64,000 nucleotides of DNA from Acidobacteriota bacterium (GCA_003225555.1 QIAM01000065.1:62001-126000), one strand, 5' to 3'; counted from the first letter of the stretch, positions 44,702-55,724 are shown. Program-made: numbers and translations. Notes: generated by a model from the letters alone, not told the origin.

Positions 44702-47062
44702 TTGTTAGGACGAACGTCAATTTTGGAACAGCCAAACCACAATTCCGGCGCGTCTCCATGTGTGTACTGGCGGGTGGAGGGTAGCCTCCTCGACCTGACC
44801 GTAGTCCAGCCGGTGGCATTCTTCACCTGGAATGCCCAGACGTTCATCGAACGCTTCCAGAGACGCGGGCTCATCCTTCTGATGGCGCTGTTGCGGCCAT
44901 TTCTATATTCGACCAACCGAAAGTTTGCCACTCGAGTCGTGCATACCGGCCTGCGGGGCGTCACTCGCGACCGCCTCGATCTGCTGGGCGAAGAATATTT
45001 TAAGTACAAGCTCTTGCCACTCCTGAAAACGCGCGGCGTGCAGAAGGTGCAGGAGCTTCTACTGGCGGGCGCAGACGTGGTGCTGGTGAGCCAGGGACTC
45101 GATCACATTATGCGTCCTCTGGCCAAGCATCTGGGGGTGAAACATATCGTAGCCAACCGGTTGGAGTTTCGCGATGGCGTAGCTACGGGCCGCTTGTTGG
45201 AGCCGGTCATCCGGCCGCGTGGAGCACTCGCGCTGATCCGGGAACAGACTCCGGACGGGCGGCGCGCTCCGAAGACGCTGGCGCGGCATCTCGACATCTC
45301 CGTTGATGCTCTGCGTGCGGCCGTGATCCCCGCCGGGCGGCAGGCAGCAGCTCCGGCGCGACCGATTGTCTACTTTGACGGGCAGCGCCAAGCCAGTAAT
45401 TTCTCGGTGCGGCGTGCATTCGCCGGCAAGCACGTAATGCTGATCGGCGTCACAGGTTTTATCGGTAAAGTCTGGCTGGCAAATACGCTTCTCGATCTGC
45501 CGGAGCTAGGGCGGATCTACCTGCTGATCCGCCGGCAGAAATCGAATCCAGCGGAGCGACGCTTCGAAAAGATGGTGGAAGAGTCGCCAGTTTTCGATCC
45601 ATTGTTTGAACGTTACGGATCGGAGTTCCCCGACTTCCTGCGCGAGAAGGTTGAGATCATAGAAGGCGATGTCACTCAGCCGGGACTCGGGCTTACCGCG
45701 GATACATCCCGTCGCCTGCAGAAGAATCTGGATCTGATCATCAATAGCTCAGGCCTCACTGATTTCAATCCTGACCTGCGCGACGCGCTGGCTGCCAATA
45801 CAGACGCCCCTCTCAACCTTCTGGAGTTTGTGCGCACTTCGGTTCATGCCGGCTTGCTACATCTTTCCACCTGTTACGTGGCCGGTGAACATGACGGGCG
45901 AGTCTCCGAGAGGCTGACCCCGAACTACAATCCGCGCCGCCTGCCCGGATTCGACGCTGAAAAAGAGTGGCAGGATTTGCACGAATTGGTGAAGCAAGCC
46001 GAAGAACGAGCCGAGTCGCATGAAATTAATGTGGAACTCAGAAAGCAGGCACTGGCTAAAGAGCACGCGGCCAAAGACTTGCAAGGAGCTGCTCTCGAGA
46101 ACCAGGTTCGCAAGAACAAGATCCGCTGGCTCAAAACCTACCTTACGGACGCTGGAACCAAGCGAGCACACGAACTCGGCTGGCCCAACACCTACACCTT
46201 GACCAAAAGCCTGGCCGAATCCTTGATCGCCAAGCGCGGCACTGGTTTGCCGATAGCGATCGTGCGCCCTGCGATCGTCGAGACCTCTGTGGCCAAGCCG
46301 TTTCCGGCGTGGAATGAAGGCATCAACACCTCTGCCTCGCTGTCTTATCTCCTGGGAACATACTTCCGCCAACTGCCCTCGAATGAAAGCAAGCGGCTCG
46401 ATATCATCCCGGTGGATGCGGTGTGCGCAGGAATGACATTGATCGCCGCCGTTGTCATCGAGCGCCGACATGAGCTTGTCTATCAGCTGGCAACCTCAGT
46501 CACGAATCCGTGCGACATGGGGCGCTCCATTGAACTGACGTCGCTGGCGCATCGCAAGCACTACCGCGCGCAGGAGGGGCTGGAATCCTGGCTGCGGCTG
46601 CGGTTTGACGCCATTCCGGTGTCAAAGACCCGTTACAACCGCATGTCGGCGCCGGCGCAGAAAGCCATAGTAAAGTCGATTCAGCGCATCATGGCGCCTT
46701 TGCCGCTTAAGAAGACACCACTGGTGAAAGCCGAGCGCAACCTGCAACGAGTTGAGAAGCTGATCGAACTGTTCGAACCTTTCATTCTCTTGAATGAGCA
46801 TGACTTTGCCGCGGACAATGTGGAGAAGCTTTCCCATGCGCTTCTGCCCGAAGAACACAACGAGTTCGCGTACGACACACGGTCTCTTGACTGGTGGGAC
46901 TATTGGATCAATATCCACATCCCGGCCCTGCGCAAATGGACCTATCCGCTGATCGAAGGCCGTCCCCTCGAAGCCCGGCCGCCTCGCAATTTTCAACTAG
47001 CACCGGCAAACGGCGAAGCTGTTAAGACCGGCACCAACGGAGCCACGTGGCGATATTCCTGA
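44702..47062 (+). CDS. Fatty acyl-CoA reductase with a decayed N-terminal HAD domain
   Basis: The 786-residue protein has two parts. Residues 20-180 resemble an HAD-IB phosphatase (compare [16 protein letters not shown] and [21 protein letters not shown]), but the nucleophile motif DxDGT is replaced by RVEGS (24-28) and the final Asp motif is absent, so it should be inactive. Residues 240-780 form a fatty-acyl reductase of the male-sterility type: Rossmann motif GVTGFIGK (249-256), YTLTK (Tyr498, Lys502) and a C-terminal sterile-like domain. A charged helical insert lies at about 420-475. It would reduce acyl-CoA or acyl-ACP to a fatty alcohol or aldehyde. Start is a TTG; TTG 44723 is an alternative. 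It overlaps the next gene by 16 bases. Confidence 0.82.
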   Translation: MLGRTSILEQPNHNSGASPCVYWRVEGSLLDLTVVQPVAFFTWNAQTFIERFQRRGLILLMALLRPFLYSTNRKFATRVVHTGLRGVTRDRLDLLGEEYFKYKLLPLLKTRGVQKVQELLLAGADVVLVSQGLDHIMRPLAKHLGVKHIVANRLEFRDGVATGRLLEPVIRPRGALALIREQTPDGRRAPKTLARHLDISVDALRAAVIPAGRQAAAPARPIVYFDGQRQASNFSVRRAFAGKHVMLIGVTGFIGKVWLANTLLDLPELGRIYLLIRRQKSNPAERRFEKMVEESPVFDPLFERYGSEFPDFLREKVEIIEGDVTQPGLGLTADTSRRLQKNLDLIINSSGLTDFNPDLRDALAANTDAPLNLLEFVRTSVHAGLLHLSTCYVAGEHDGRVSERLTPNYNPRRLPGFDAEKEWQDLHELVKQAEERAESHEINVELRKQALAKEHAAKDLQGAALENQVRKNKIRWLKTYLTDAGTKRAHELGWPNTYTLTKSLAESLIAKRGTGLPIAIVRPAIVETSVAKPFPAWNEGINTSASLSYLLGTYFRQLPSNESKRLDIIPVDAVCAGMTLIAAVVIERRHELVYQLATSVTNPCDMGRSIELTSLAHRKHYRAQEGLESWLRLRFDAIPVSKTRYNRMSAPAQKAIVKSIQRIMAPLPLKKTPLVKAERNLQRVEKLIELFEPFILLNEHDFAADNVEKLSHALLPEEHNEFAYDTRSLDWWDYWINIHIPALRKWTYPLIEGRPLEARPPRNFQLAPANGEAVKTGTNGATWRYS

Positions 47063-48180
47063 CCGGCTCGACCGGATACATCGGGGCGCACGTCGCCGCC
47101 AACCTGCTGCAAGGCCACGGTGCCGCGCTGAACCTGCTGGTGCGGGCTCGCGACGCGCGCGATGCCGAATTGCGCCTCTGGCAGGCGTTGCAGTTGCACC
47201 TGGAGTTTCCGCGCTTCTACGAGTTTCTTCAGACTCGAGTACGCGTTTTCCGCGGAGACTTGACTTCGCCCGGTTTCGGCCTGGGTCGCGACGAGTACGA
47301 CCGCCTGGTGCACACCACGGATTCGATTATTCATTGCGCCGCCTCGCTGAACCGTAAGTCGGAGAAAAGCTGCCTGAATGTGAACCTGAGAGGGACGCTC
47401 GAAGTCCTTACGCTAGCTCGGCACGTCGAGCACTATCACGGGTTGCGTCGCTTCAGCCAGGTGAGCACGGTCGCGGTGGCAGGGAAGCGCAGTAACGAGG
47501 TTGTAACCGAGGACCGTGCCATCGAGTGGGACCGGTCGGACTACGATCCATACGCTCGCACCAAAAAGTTCTGCGAGCACATGATGCGCGTCCTGCTCCC
47601 CGACACGCCGAAGACAGTCTTCCGCCCCAGCATCGTCCTGGGCGACAGCCGCTATCCCGAGACAACGCAGTTCGACATGGTGAAGGCGTTCGTTTTCCTG
47701 GCAGGCTTACCGGTGCTTCCGTTCCGGTCCACGGACAAGATTGACATCGTCAACGTCGACTTCGTGGCTGAAGCTATTTCCACTCTGCACCAGAAGGACC
47801 AACCGCTCTACGACACCTACCATCTTTCCTCGGGCACAGACTCGCAGACCTTCCGCCAGCTGACCACCGCGCTCGCCGCCGCGCAGAACAAACGAGCGCC
47901 CATGTTCATGCCTTTTGCGGAAAAACCATTCAGCGGTTCCGTGAATTTTCTCTCGAACCGAAAAGGATCGCTGGGCTACGGCTCGTCGCTAATGAAAGTG
48001 TTCATGCCCTACCTGACGTGGAACACCGTCTTCGACAACAGCAGGGTCACGTCTGAGCTGGGACGCAAACCAATTCCATTTTCGCAGTACAGCTTCCCAC
48101 TCCTGAAGTTCAGCCGCGACAACCAGTTTCACTACCGCTACCAACCGTGGCCGACAGCGGCGGGAGGAAGCGCCGCATGA
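47047..48180 (+). CDS. NAD(P)-dependent SDR, thioester-reductase-like
   Basis: The 377-residue protein is an extended SDR: glycine motif GSTGYIGAH (residues 7-15), HCAASLNRK, and catalytic YARTK. It resembles thioester reductase domains and male-sterility-type proteins, but is shorter than full acyl reductases and lacks the sterile C-terminus. The GTG start lies inside the end of the acyl-CoA reductase gene, and its stop overlaps the start of the next gene in an ATGA, so three proteins are translationally coupled. It may reduce an acyl chain held on the ACP encoded downstream, or act on a sugar. Confidence 0.8.
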   Translation: MAIFLTGSTGYIGAHVAANLLQGHGAALNLLVRARDARDAELRLWQALQLHLEFPRFYEFLQTRVRVFRGDLTSPGFGLGRDEYDRLVHTTDSIIHCAASLNRKSEKSCLNVNLRGTLEVLTLARHVEHYHGLRRFSQVSTVAVAGKRSNEVVTEDRAIEWDRSDYDPYARTKKFCEHMMRVLLPDTPKTVFRPSIVLGDSRYPETTQFDMVKAFVFLAGLPVLPFRSTDKIDIVNVDFVAEAISTLHQKDQPLYDTYHLSSGTDSQTFRQLTTALAAAQNKRAPMFMPFAEKPFSGSVNFLSNRKGSLGYGSSLMKVFMPYLTWNTVFDNSRVTSELGRKPIPFSQYSFPLLKFSRDNQFHYRYQPWPTAAGGSAA

Positions 48181-49586
48181 TGGACTTCATTCTGGAAGCG
48201 TGGGTCAGCACCTCCATCGAGCGAGCCAAAGCAAGCTGGATGCTGGGCGGCGGAAAGCGCTGGGAACCAGGCGAGAAATTGAAACTGCTTTTTGCCGGCT
48301 ACAACGGCACCCGCAATATGGGGTCGGATGTCCGGGTCAATGAAATGCTGCGCCAGATCCGTCACATCCTGGGCGCAGAGCGAGTCGAGTTCAGCGTCAT
48401 GAGTCAGAACTTCGAGTTTTCCAAGGGATATTTCGAGGGCACGAAGCAGGTGCATCTGCCCGACATCTTCCCGCCATTCTTGTCCGACGAGGTGCCGAAA
48501 CATCATGGCGTAGTGGCTTGCGAAGGCTCCATGTTCAAGAGCAAGTTCGCCAACGCCCTGACCACGATGATGATCGGCTCGTTGGGGCTGGCCGCCGCGC
48601 AGAATAAGCTTTCCGTCGGGTATGGAGCCGAAGCTGGGCACATGGATCCGCTGGTCGCTAAGATGTGCGGACGATACTGCAGGAATTCGCTGGTGGTCAC
48701 TCGCAATGAGGAATCGCGCACACTGTTGCGCGAACTCGGAGTGCCCACAGAACTAGGCACCGACACGGCATGGACCTTCGAGCCGCGGCCGCTGGAATAC
48801 GGGCAGAGCATCTTGCGGCAAGTTGGTTGGGACGGGCACACTCCCGTGCTTGTGGTCTGCCCCATCAATCCGTTTGAGTGGCCGGTGAAGGCCTCCGTCG
48901 CCAAATACGCCGTGCACACCTTGACCGGCGCCTACAAAGACAGCCACTACCGCACGGTGTACTTTCACAATTCGGGGCCAGCGGCTGCGCGCGCCTATCA
49001 GCAGTATTGTGCGGCAATCGCCAATGCCGTCGATGCCTTCCGCAAACGGCGAAATGTCTTCGTGATCATTGCGGCCACCGAACGTCTCGACGCGCGTCCC
49101 GCCAATCGCATCGCGGAAAAACTGGGCGGCGTGCCGGTACTGACCTCCGACCAGTACACCATGTACGAACTGGTGAGCATTCTGCGGGCGTGCCACATGA
49201 TGGCGTCTTCGCGCTATCACGGCATCGTGACGTCAATGCCGGGTCTAGTACCCTCAGCCGGAATCACCATGGACGAGCGCATTCGCAATCTCATGCGCGA
49301 GCGCGGACATCAGGACTTGTTGATGAACGTCGATGATCCCGACCTCGAAGAGAAGTTGCTGGCCGCGCTCGAGAAGCTGTCCACGGACGGCGAACGGATC
49401 GCCGATGGCATTGCACGCACCGTGGTGAAGAATTTAAAGGTCATGGCGCGCATGGGCGTCTACTTCGAGGAAGAATTGCAGCGCCGTTATCCCGAGTTTC
49501 CCACCCGTAAGGGGGAGTGGATCTGGGATGATTACCTGCCGCCGATGAATGCGTCGTTGCGACAGCTGGTTGCCGCTTACAACTGA
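48177..49586 (+). CDS. Polysaccharide pyruvyl transferase-family protein
   Basis: The 469-residue protein resembles the WcaK/CsaB-type polysaccharide pyruvyltransferase family, which adds ketal pyruvate from PEP to sugars. Family-like elements are [19 protein letters not shown] near the start and the C-terminal [18 protein letters not shown]. It is longer than typical members. There is no signal peptide or membrane segment. Its ATG overlaps the SDR stop, so it belongs to the lipid-type operon. A link between a pyruvylated or otherwise modified glycan and fatty alcohol chains is possible but not shown. Confidence 0.75.
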   Translation: MMDFILEAWVSTSIERAKASWMLGGGKRWEPGEKLKLLFAGYNGTRNMGSDVRVNEMLRQIRHILGAERVEFSVMSQNFEFSKGYFEGTKQVHLPDIFPPFLSDEVPKHHGVVACEGSMFKSKFANALTTMMIGSLGLAAAQNKLSVGYGAEAGHMDPLVAKMCGRYCRNSLVVTRNEESRTLLRELGVPTELGTDTAWTFEPRPLEYGQSILRQVGWDGHTPVLVVCPINPFEWPVKASVAKYAVHTLTGAYKDSHYRTVYFHNSGPAAARAYQQYCAAIANAVDAFRKRRNVFVIIAATERLDARPANRIAEKLGGVPVLTSDQYTMYELVSILRACHMMASSRYHGIVTSMPGLVPSAGITMDERIRNLMRERGHQDLLMNVDDPDLEEKLLAALEKLSTDGERIADGIARTVVKNLKVMARMGVYFEEELQRRYPEFPTRKGEWIWDDYLPPMNASLRQLVAAYN

Positions 49587-49599
49587 CTGTTTGTCATCC

Positions 49600-49642
49600 A
49601 GAGTCTTCATCCCGAGCGTGCCGAGGGATCTGGGTTCTGCTT
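49600..49642. repeat. Degenerate intergenic repeat of the TCATCCCGAGCG type
   Basis: The stretch holds CATCCAGAG and then TCATCCCGAGCGTGCCGAGG followed by GATCTGGG. Intergenic copies of a TCATCC-GAGCG...GAGGGATCTGGG element are familiar from acidobacterial genomes. Only this copy is in the window, so the call rests on recall of the pattern. Confidence 0.35.
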
Positions 49643-49682
49643 GCAGTACTGAACCGTTTACGTTTCCAACACAACGAGAACA

Positions 49683-51329
49683 ATGCCTTTCGTCGGAGAA
49701 ATATTCTCGCAGTTGAGGGCCGCTGGGACCGCAATGGTCCTGCAGGAGATCCGCGACGGCCAGATCACTGGCGTTACTGGCGATGAACTCCTGGAGATGA
49801 TCGGCAAGGCGCGGACGTTTCTTGCGGGCCGCGGCTTGAACAAGGGAGACCGCTGCGCTTTGTTAGCCGCCAACAGCATCCGCTGGGTCGCGATGGATCT
49901 GGCAATCATGGCGGAGGGCCTGATCGTCGTCCCTCTCTATTTTCGACAGGCACCGTCAGAACTTGTCGCGATGATGAAGAATTCCACTCCTGCGCTCGTC
50001 TGCTGCGGAGGCGCGGCGTTGCGGGATGCAATTCGGCAGACTTGGGCTGAGGCTCCGCCGCAATTTCTGTTTGATGAAGTTTTCCAGGGAGTCGAGGACG
50101 TTACGATCGATCGGCTCCAGGTAGGTACCGACTCGCCTATTACGATCATTTATACCTCCGGGACGTCTGGCGAAGCGAAAGGTGTGGTCCTAACCGCGGC
50201 AAACGTTGGCTTCATGCTGGAATGCACCTCCGCCCGACTTGAGCTCCTGATGAAAGGCCGAATGGGACAAGACCAGGTCTTCCACTATCTGCCCTTCAGC
50301 TTCGGCGCCTCGTGGATCGCGATGATGACGTTTCTGAGGCGGCAAAGCCTGGTCACGCTGAACACGGATTTGACGAAGATTGCTAGCGAGATGCCAACGG
50401 TCGCTCCCGATTACTTTCTAAACGTTCCGCAGCTACTCGAGCGCATGCGGCGTGCAGTCGACGAGCAACTCTCACAGAAGGGAGGCTTGGCACAAACCAT
50501 CTATTCCCGCGCCAAGTCCGCCTGGACACGCCAACAGGAGAAACAACCGAAGTCCGGCGATGGGTTCTGGCTCTGGGTCGCCAATACGCTAGTTTTCCCG
50601 GCTATACGCAAAAAGATAGTTGGCCCCAACCTCAAGGCATTGATCTCCGGATCGGCCCCGCTTGCCCCCGAAACACAGACCTATTTCCAAATGCTCGGCA
50701 TTCCCGTATTGCAGGTCTACGGCTTGACGGAAACGACCGCGATCTGCACCATGGATGATCCGCGTCATGTTGTGCCCGGCCGCGTGGGACCTGCGATTCC
50801 GGGCACGGAGATGCGACTGGCAGAAAACGATGAGATCGTCGTGAGCGGGCCGCATATATTCCCCGGCTACTGGAATCGTCCCCAGCAGACCGCCGAAGCC
50901 TTGCGGGATGGATGGTTTCACACCGGCGATCAAGGCGAGATCGACAGCGCCGGAAACTGGCGTATTGTTGGACGAATCAAGAATCTGATTGTCCTCGGCT
51001 CCGGCCACAAGATTCCCCCGGAATCTATCGAAGAAGAGATCGCGCAGCACTTGCCTGGAGCACAGGTGGTGGTTCTCGGTAATGGCCGCGGATATCTGTC
51101 GGCGATTGTGACGGGCAACGTTACGCGCGAGCAGGCGCAGCAAGCTCTAGATGCGGCAAATGCGCAATTTCCACACTATAAGCAAGTGCGGGCGTTTGTC
51201 CTGCGTCTGGATCCGTTTTCGATCGAGAACGGAATGCTCACAGTGAACGGGAAGCTGAAGCGCGATGTGATTGCAGCGCGCATGAAAAATGAAATTGACG
51301 AGATGTATCAAGTAAAGCAGGCAGTTTAG
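49683..51329 (+). CDS. AMP-dependent acyl-CoA/acyl-ACP synthetase
   Basis: The 548-residue protein has the adenylate-forming enzyme motifs: IYTSGTSGEAKGV (P-loop, about residue 155), VYGLTETT (about 345), and WFHTGDQGEID with the hinge GRIKNLIVLGSGHKIPPESIE. It has no signal peptide. Long-chain acyl-CoA synthetases share this plan. It is separated from the pyruvyltransferase-like gene by about 95 bases holding a repeat, and followed 22 bases later by a crotonase. A second ligase is encoded at 52593; the two could load different acyl chains or different carriers. Confidence 0.88.
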   Translation: MPFVGEIFSQLRAAGTAMVLQEIRDGQITGVTGDELLEMIGKARTFLAGRGLNKGDRCALLAANSIRWVAMDLAIMAEGLIVVPLYFRQAPSELVAMMKNSTPALVCCGGAALRDAIRQTWAEAPPQFLFDEVFQGVEDVTIDRLQVGTDSPITIIYTSGTSGEAKGVVLTAANVGFMLECTSARLELLMKGRMGQDQVFHYLPFSFGASWIAMMTFLRRQSLVTLNTDLTKIASEMPTVAPDYFLNVPQLLERMRRAVDEQLSQKGGLAQTIYSRAKSAWTRQQEKQPKSGDGFWLWVANTLVFPAIRKKIVGPNLKALISGSAPLAPETQTYFQMLGIPVLQVYGLTETTAICTMDDPRHVVPGRVGPAIPGTEMRLAENDEIVVSGPHIFPGYWNRPQQTAEALRDGWFHTGDQGEIDSAGNWRIVGRIKNLIVLGSGHKIPPESIEEEIAQHLPGAQVVVLGNGRGYLSAIVTGNVTREQAQQALDAANAQFPHYKQVRAFVLRLDPFSIENGMLTVNGKLKRDVIAARMKNEIDEMYQVKQAV

Positions 51330-51351
51330 GAACAATCGCTACCACACACGA

Positions 51352-52155
51352 ATGAAATCATTCCGGGGTCAAGCGCTCTCATGGGAGCTTAAAAGCGGGG
51401 TGATCGAACTGGCGCTGCACCGCGCGCCCTGCAACGAATTGGGCTCCCTCTCGCTCGAGGAGCTTGAGAAATTCGTGCCTGCACTTGCGAACCTGCAACT
51501 CGAGGCGCATGCGCTCATCATTTATAGTGAGGTGCAGTCAGGCTTTTCCGCGGGCGCCGATCTCCGCGAGTTGTACCAGCGCTCGCAGGCTTTGGAAAAG
51601 CTGGAAGCAATCAAGGGCGTTCGCGATTTTCTGGAGCGCATGCACCGAGTGCTGAATCTGATTGACGCTGCGCCCCTGACCACGATTGCGGCGGTCCATG
51701 GCGTCACTTTTGGCGGAGGTTTTGAACTGGCTCTTGCCTGTGATTTGATCATCGCAGACAAGATGGCGCGGTTTTGTTTTCCCGAACTGCGGCTGGGCCT
51801 GATTCCCGGCTTCGGCGGAATCCCGCGCCTGAACCGGGATTTGGGGAACGCTGTCGTGCGCGATCTTTTGCTTACGGGACGCAGCTTCAACGCGACTAAG
51901 GCGCAGCAGATTGGGCTAGTGAGCCAGGTCGTTGCGGAAGGTGAGGCCGTGCGAGCGGCGAGGGCGACCGCGGCGCAGATCAGCAAGTTCGATCGCAACA
52001 CCGCAATCACGGCGAAGAAATTCATCAAGCCGATTCCGTATCCGGAGTTGCAACGGGAAATCGATGTCTTCTGCGAGCTGTTTGCGCAGCCTGCAGTCGA
52101 GGCCGGCCTAAAGAAGTTTGTGGAGAGTAAAGACGCCCAGCCGTATTTGCCCTGA
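51352..52155 (+). CDS. Enoyl-CoA hydratase/isomerase family protein
   Basis: The 267-residue protein is a crotonase: oxyanion-hole segments FSAGADLREL and VHGVTFGGGFELALACD, then FPELRLGLIPGFGG. Both catalytic glutamates of true hydratases have counterparts, Glu125 and Glu145, so hydratase activity is likely. It lies between an acyl ligase and an ACP gene. A role in tailoring the acyl chain is inferred from this place; it could also serve beta-oxidation. Confidence 0.87.
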   Translation: MKSFRGQALSWELKSGVIELALHRAPCNELGSLSLEELEKFVPALANLQLEAHALIIYSEVQSGFSAGADLRELYQRSQALEKLEAIKGVRDFLERMHRVLNLIDAAPLTTIAAVHGVTFGGGFELALACDLIIADKMARFCFPELRLGLIPGFGGIPRLNRDLGNAVVRDLLLTGRSFNATKAQQIGLVSQVVAEGEAVRAARATAAQISKFDRNTAITAKKFIKPIPYPELQREIDVFCELFAQPAVEAGLKKFVESKDAQPYLP

Positions 52156-52214
52156 CCTTGACGCGGCGACGACCGCTAGCGGACAGGTAAACTATTTCCG
52201 TGAGGTCAATGACT

Positions 52215-52457
52215 ATGCCGACGGCTAATCAGACACTCGATGAAATTCTGAACCTCGCGGCTGCCCACTTCAAAGTGCCGCGGGAAAAGCTAAATGCCGA
52301 CGACGACTTTTTCAAGGCCCTGGGTGTGGACAGTCTACAGACGCTCGATCTGCTAACGCGCCTGGAGCACCATTTTCACGTCGAACTGCCCGACTACGAG
52401 TTGCAGGGAGTGACCGACTTCCGAACCCTGGCGGGGAGAATTCAGGCGCGGCTGTGA
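52215..52457 (+). CDS. Acyl carrier protein
   Basis: The 80-residue protein has the ACP fold and the phosphopantetheine site GVDSLQTLDLL, with Ser40 as the attachment residue. Size matches stand-alone ACPs. The ATG at 52215 was chosen because GAGG lies 9 bases upstream; earlier starts at 52200 (GTG) and 52209 (ATG) are in frame. It is not next to other fatty-acid synthase genes, so it is a pathway-specific carrier, probably loaded by one of the two flanking acyl ligases. Confidence 0.88.
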   Translation: MPTANQTLDEILNLAAAHFKVPREKLNADDDFFKALGVDSLQTLDLLTRLEHHFHVELPDYELQGVTDFRTLAGRIQARL

Positions 52458-52592
52458 CCGAACGCGTCACTCGGCAGAAACAGACATACGTCCGACGCAG
52501 CATTCGACTATATCTTGACCTCGGCAAGGTAATTGATTGAGCAACACCGTTTTCCCTGCGGCTTGTGGCGGCTGTGGTGAAATAAGTCTTTA

Positions 52593-54302
52593 ATGCTTGA
52601 TCTCCGACAATATACCTGTCTCGGCGCAGCTCTGCGCGATGCGCTTGACCGCTTTGCCAGCGAGATTTGCTTGATTGAGGCCGACCGCGATCGCGAAAAA
52701 GTGCGCCTCACCTATTCCGACTTCAAAGAGACTGCGCTGCCGCTGACCCGTGCCCTGGAGGACGCCGACTTCGATCCCGGAGATCGCGCCGCCATCATCA
52801 TGACAAATCAGTCGAAGTGGCTGATCTCGGCCTACTCCATTTTTTACTGCGGCGGAATACTCGTTCCGCTGGACTACAAGCTCACGGCCCATGAGCACTT
52901 GCAACTCCTGGCCCACTCGAAAGCCAAAGTTCTTTTCGTCGAGTACCACCTGTGGCGTGCCATCACGCAGGCTCCGGACTTCCACGCCATCAAAACGAAA
53001 ATCGTGCTGGTAACGGAAGTTCCGCTGGGCGCCGATCTTGCGGGCGCCTTCCGGTGGGAAGACTTCAAGCGTAAAGGCGCGCCAGACTTCGTCATGCGTC
53101 AGAAGGACGACGTAGCGTGCATCGTGTATTCGTCTGGCACCGCCGGACGGCCGAAAGGCTGCGTGCTGACGCATGAGAATTATCTGGAGCAGTGCCGGTC
53201 GCTGACCGCGTGGTATCCCTTCTGGCCGGGCGTGCGCTATCTCAGCATCCTGCCGACCAACCATGCCATCGATTTCATGGTCGGCTTCATCGGACCTTTC
53301 GTATGTGGAGCCTGCGTCGTTCATCTGCGCACGCTGCGTCCCGACTTTGTTCGAGACGCCTTTGTTCGCTATCGAATTACCTATGTCTCTCTGGTTCCGA
53401 TGATCCTGAAGAATCTGGAACGCGGATTGCGTGCCAAGTTCGATGAACTGCCGGCGTGGAAGCGATTCTTCCTGAATCGTATGATCGCAATCAACAAACT
53501 GCTGACGCGTCGCAGGCCGAAGGTCAGGTTAAGCCGCACGCTGCTGGGGGGCGTCCATCGCGGCTTCGGCGGAGAATTGCTCGCGCTCATCACCGGAGGA
53601 GCGTTCATGGAACCCTCGACCATGCAGTTCTTCTACGACCTCGGCATTCCGGTCGTGAATGGATATGGCCTGACCGAGGCCGGGACCGCACTCACGTTGA
53701 ACGACTTGAAGCCTTTTCGTGCCGATACTGTGGGCAAGCCCTTGCCGGGAGTCGAGCTGCGTATTTTGAATCCGGATGGGGAGGGCATCGGCGAGGTGGC
53801 GGCGCGCAGCAAGACGATCATGTCCCATTACCTCGATGATGCCGAACTCACCCTCGAAACCATCGTCGACGGATGGCTTCTCACCGGGGACCTTGGTCGC
53901 TTCGACGGTCGCGGACATCTTCAACTCTTCGGGCGCAAGAAGAACATGATCGTCACCGAAGGCGGAAAGAATATTTATCCCGAGGACATTGAAACCGCCT
54001 TCGACGGCTTGCCGGTGAAGGAGTATTGCATCTTTGCCGCGAATTATGTCTGGCCGCAAAAGGAGTTAGCGCACGAGATGCTGCTGCTAGTGCTTCGTCT
54101 GGACCAGAATCAGCAATTCGACAGCAAATTACTGGCGGAGATTGATTCGCGCAATCGCACGCTGCCGGATTTCAAGCGAGTCGGCGCGTACTTGATCTGG
54201 GGCCGTGACTTTCCGCGAACCGCGTCAATGAAGATCAAACGGCAAATTCTGGCGGAAGAGATCGGTAAGACTGGGGAGCGGAAAGCCGCCGTCACACTGT
54301 AA
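52593..54302 (+). CDS. AMP-dependent acyl-CoA/acyl-ACP ligase, second copy
   Basis: The 569-residue protein has adenylation motifs [28 protein letters not shown] and [14 protein letters not shown], then [21 protein letters not shown]. It differs clearly from the ligase at 49683, so it is not a recent duplicate. It follows the ACP gene by 135 bases and precedes a lipid kinase by 70 bases. Activation of a long-chain acid for transfer to the ACP or CoA is the likely reaction. Confidence 0.87.
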   Translation: MLDLRQYTCLGAALRDALDRFASEICLIEADRDREKVRLTYSDFKETALPLTRALEDADFDPGDRAAIIMTNQSKWLISAYSIFYCGGILVPLDYKLTAHEHLQLLAHSKAKVLFVEYHLWRAITQAPDFHAIKTKIVLVTEVPLGADLAGAFRWEDFKRKGAPDFVMRQKDDVACIVYSSGTAGRPKGCVLTHENYLEQCRSLTAWYPFWPGVRYLSILPTNHAIDFMVGFIGPFVCGACVVHLRTLRPDFVRDAFVRYRITYVSLVPMILKNLERGLRAKFDELPAWKRFFLNRMIAINKLLTRRRPKVRLSRTLLGGVHRGFGGELLALITGGAFMEPSTMQFFYDLGIPVVNGYGLTEAGTALTLNDLKPFRADTVGKPLPGVELRILNPDGEGIGEVAARSKTIMSHYLDDAELTLETIVDGWLLTGDLGRFDGRGHLQLFGRKKNMIVTEGGKNIYPEDIETAFDGLPVKEYCIFAANYVWPQKELAHEMLLLVLRLDQNQQFDSKLLAEIDSRNRTLPDFKRVGAYLIWGRDFPRTASMKIKRQILAEEIGKTGERKAAVTL

Positions 54303-54372
54303 TCGCGGTGACCGCGAGTCGGGCCGGTTTGAAATCTCCGGCACAGCCAGTCCGACACAAGGATTCGGAATC

Positions 54373-55275
54373 GTGAGGCAAAGTTATCTGGCCATTGTGA
54401 ATCCGGCAGCGGGAGGCGGCAAGAGCCGCAAGCTGCTTGGCCCAGCCCTCGAGCGCCTGCGAGCCGGGGGGATTGAAGTTGAACTCGCCGAGACGCGTGC
54501 CGCGGCCGACGCAACACGAATTGCACGCGACGCCTACGCCCGCGGCCAGCGAAAATTCATCGCTGTAGGCGGAGACGGCACATCCTACGAAGTCGTCAAC
54601 GGCCTTTATCCCTTGGCGTTGGGACGTGAGCGGCCTACCCTGGCATTTCTGCCGCTGGGCACCGGCAACTCCTTTCTCCGAGATTTCAGTGAGCGCGGCG
54701 TCGAGCACGCGATCGAAGCTCTACTCGCCTCACGCATGCAGCCGTGCGACGTACTCCGGCTCAAGCACCGCGCTGGTGTCATCCACTACATCAACCTGCT
54801 GAGCATGGGATTCACCGCAGATGTCGCCACATTGCGCGCGCGCCGCTTCAGTGGCTGGGGCGAATTGGGTTACGTAATTTCAATCTTTCTCACCCTGGCG
54901 CGCTTCAGGCGACGTCCATTTCCAGTGCGTCTTGCAGGCGAACCGAACTTTGACCAGCGCCGCTGCCTCTTTCTGACATTTAACAACAGCAAGTTTACGG
55001 GGGGCACGATGATGATCGCTCCCAGAGCGCAGGTCAATAGCGGTCTGATCGAGTACGTCCGCTGGGGCCCCATCGGGCGACTGGGGCTGATCCGCAACCT
55101 GCCAGGACTCTACGACGGCACGCACATCGAGCATCCCTTGGCGGAGCACAAGGCAGTGCCGCGAGTGGAATTTGCCCTGGAACAATCAGTCGACGTAATG
55201 GTCGACGGAGAAGTCATCACCCTGCATTGCGAGGAACTCGACGTCTTGTCCGGAGCTCTCAACGTCGTTGTCTGA
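54373..55275 (+). CDS. Diacylglycerol/sphingosine-kinase-type lipid kinase
   Basis: The 300-residue protein has the DAGK catalytic motifs: NPAAGGGKSRK near the start, VGGDGTSYEVVNGL, and LPLGTGNSFLRDF. The C-terminal beta-sandwich ends with VDGEVITL, also typical. Members phosphorylate diacylglycerol, sphingoid bases or undecaprenol-like lipids. The start is a GTG at 54373. It closes the lipid-type cluster, so the substrate could be a lipid made by it. Confidence 0.9.
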   Translation: MRQSYLAIVNPAAGGGKSRKLLGPALERLRAGGIEVELAETRAAADATRIARDAYARGQRKFIAVGGDGTSYEVVNGLYPLALGRERPTLAFLPLGTGNSFLRDFSERGVEHAIEALLASRMQPCDVLRLKHRAGVIHYINLLSMGFTADVATLRARRFSGWGELGYVISIFLTLARFRRRPFPVRLAGEPNFDQRRCLFLTFNNSKFTGGTMMIAPRAQVNSGLIEYVRWGPIGRLGLIRNLPGLYDGTHIEHPLAEHKAVPRVEFALEQSVDVMVDGEVITLHCEELDVLSGALNVVV

Positions 55276-55298
55276 GAGCGTGATATAAAAAGTGAGTC

Positions 55299-55724
55299 AT
55301 GTCTGAAGAACGAAGAAAACGCCAGCAGGAGCGCGAAAGCAAGGAGCAGCCCAAGCCGATCCCGCGAAAGTACTTCCTCTGGGCCGGAATCGTTGTTCTT
55401 TTTGCAGCGGCATACTATGGCGGGTGGCATTACCGCAACCATCGGTATGACGTTTTTGCACGGTGTCTTGCTTCGAAACACGCCAGGATGTACGGGCTCT
55501 ACTGGTGCCCACACTGCCTTGATCAGAAAGAAATGTTCGGCAAGTCGTTTCAGTATGTGCCGTATCAAGAGTGCGCGATCAAGGGCTCGCGCGAGATGGC
55601 CCCGGAATGCAAGGCAGCAGGGGCCAAGAACTTTCCCAGTTGGCAGTTCGAAGGTGCTCCGATCCACGAAGGCGTGCTGCCGCTCGAGGACTTGAGTCAA
55701 CGCACCGGGTGCAGCCTCCCGTGA
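55299..55724 (+). CDS. Membrane-anchored thioredoxin-like protein (VKOR partner)
   Basis: The 141-residue protein has a charged cytoplasmic start, one membrane segment (about 26-42), and a short periplasmic thioredoxin-like domain. The redox site is Cys70-Pro-His-Cys73 (YWCPHC), a second Cys pair is at 92 and 104, and FPSW supplies the cis-Pro loop. The domain resembles the thioredoxin part fused to many bacterial VKOR proteins. The stop overlaps the VKOR start by one base, so the pair is a split version: the VKOR reoxidises this protein, which forms disulphides in exported proteins. Confidence 0.85.
   Translation: MSEERRKRQQERESKEQPKPIPRKYFLWAGIVVLFAAAYYGGWHYRNHRYDVFARCLASKHARMYGLYWCPHCLDQKEMFGKSFQYVPYQECAIKGSREMAPECKAAGAKNFPSWQFEGAPIHEGVLPLEDLSQRTGCSLP

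Noticed and set aside
49587-49682. Small RNA or terminator between the pyruvyltransferase-like gene and the acyl ligase
   Set aside because: The sequence matches a degenerate intergenic repeat and has no promoter or stable hairpin with a T-run.
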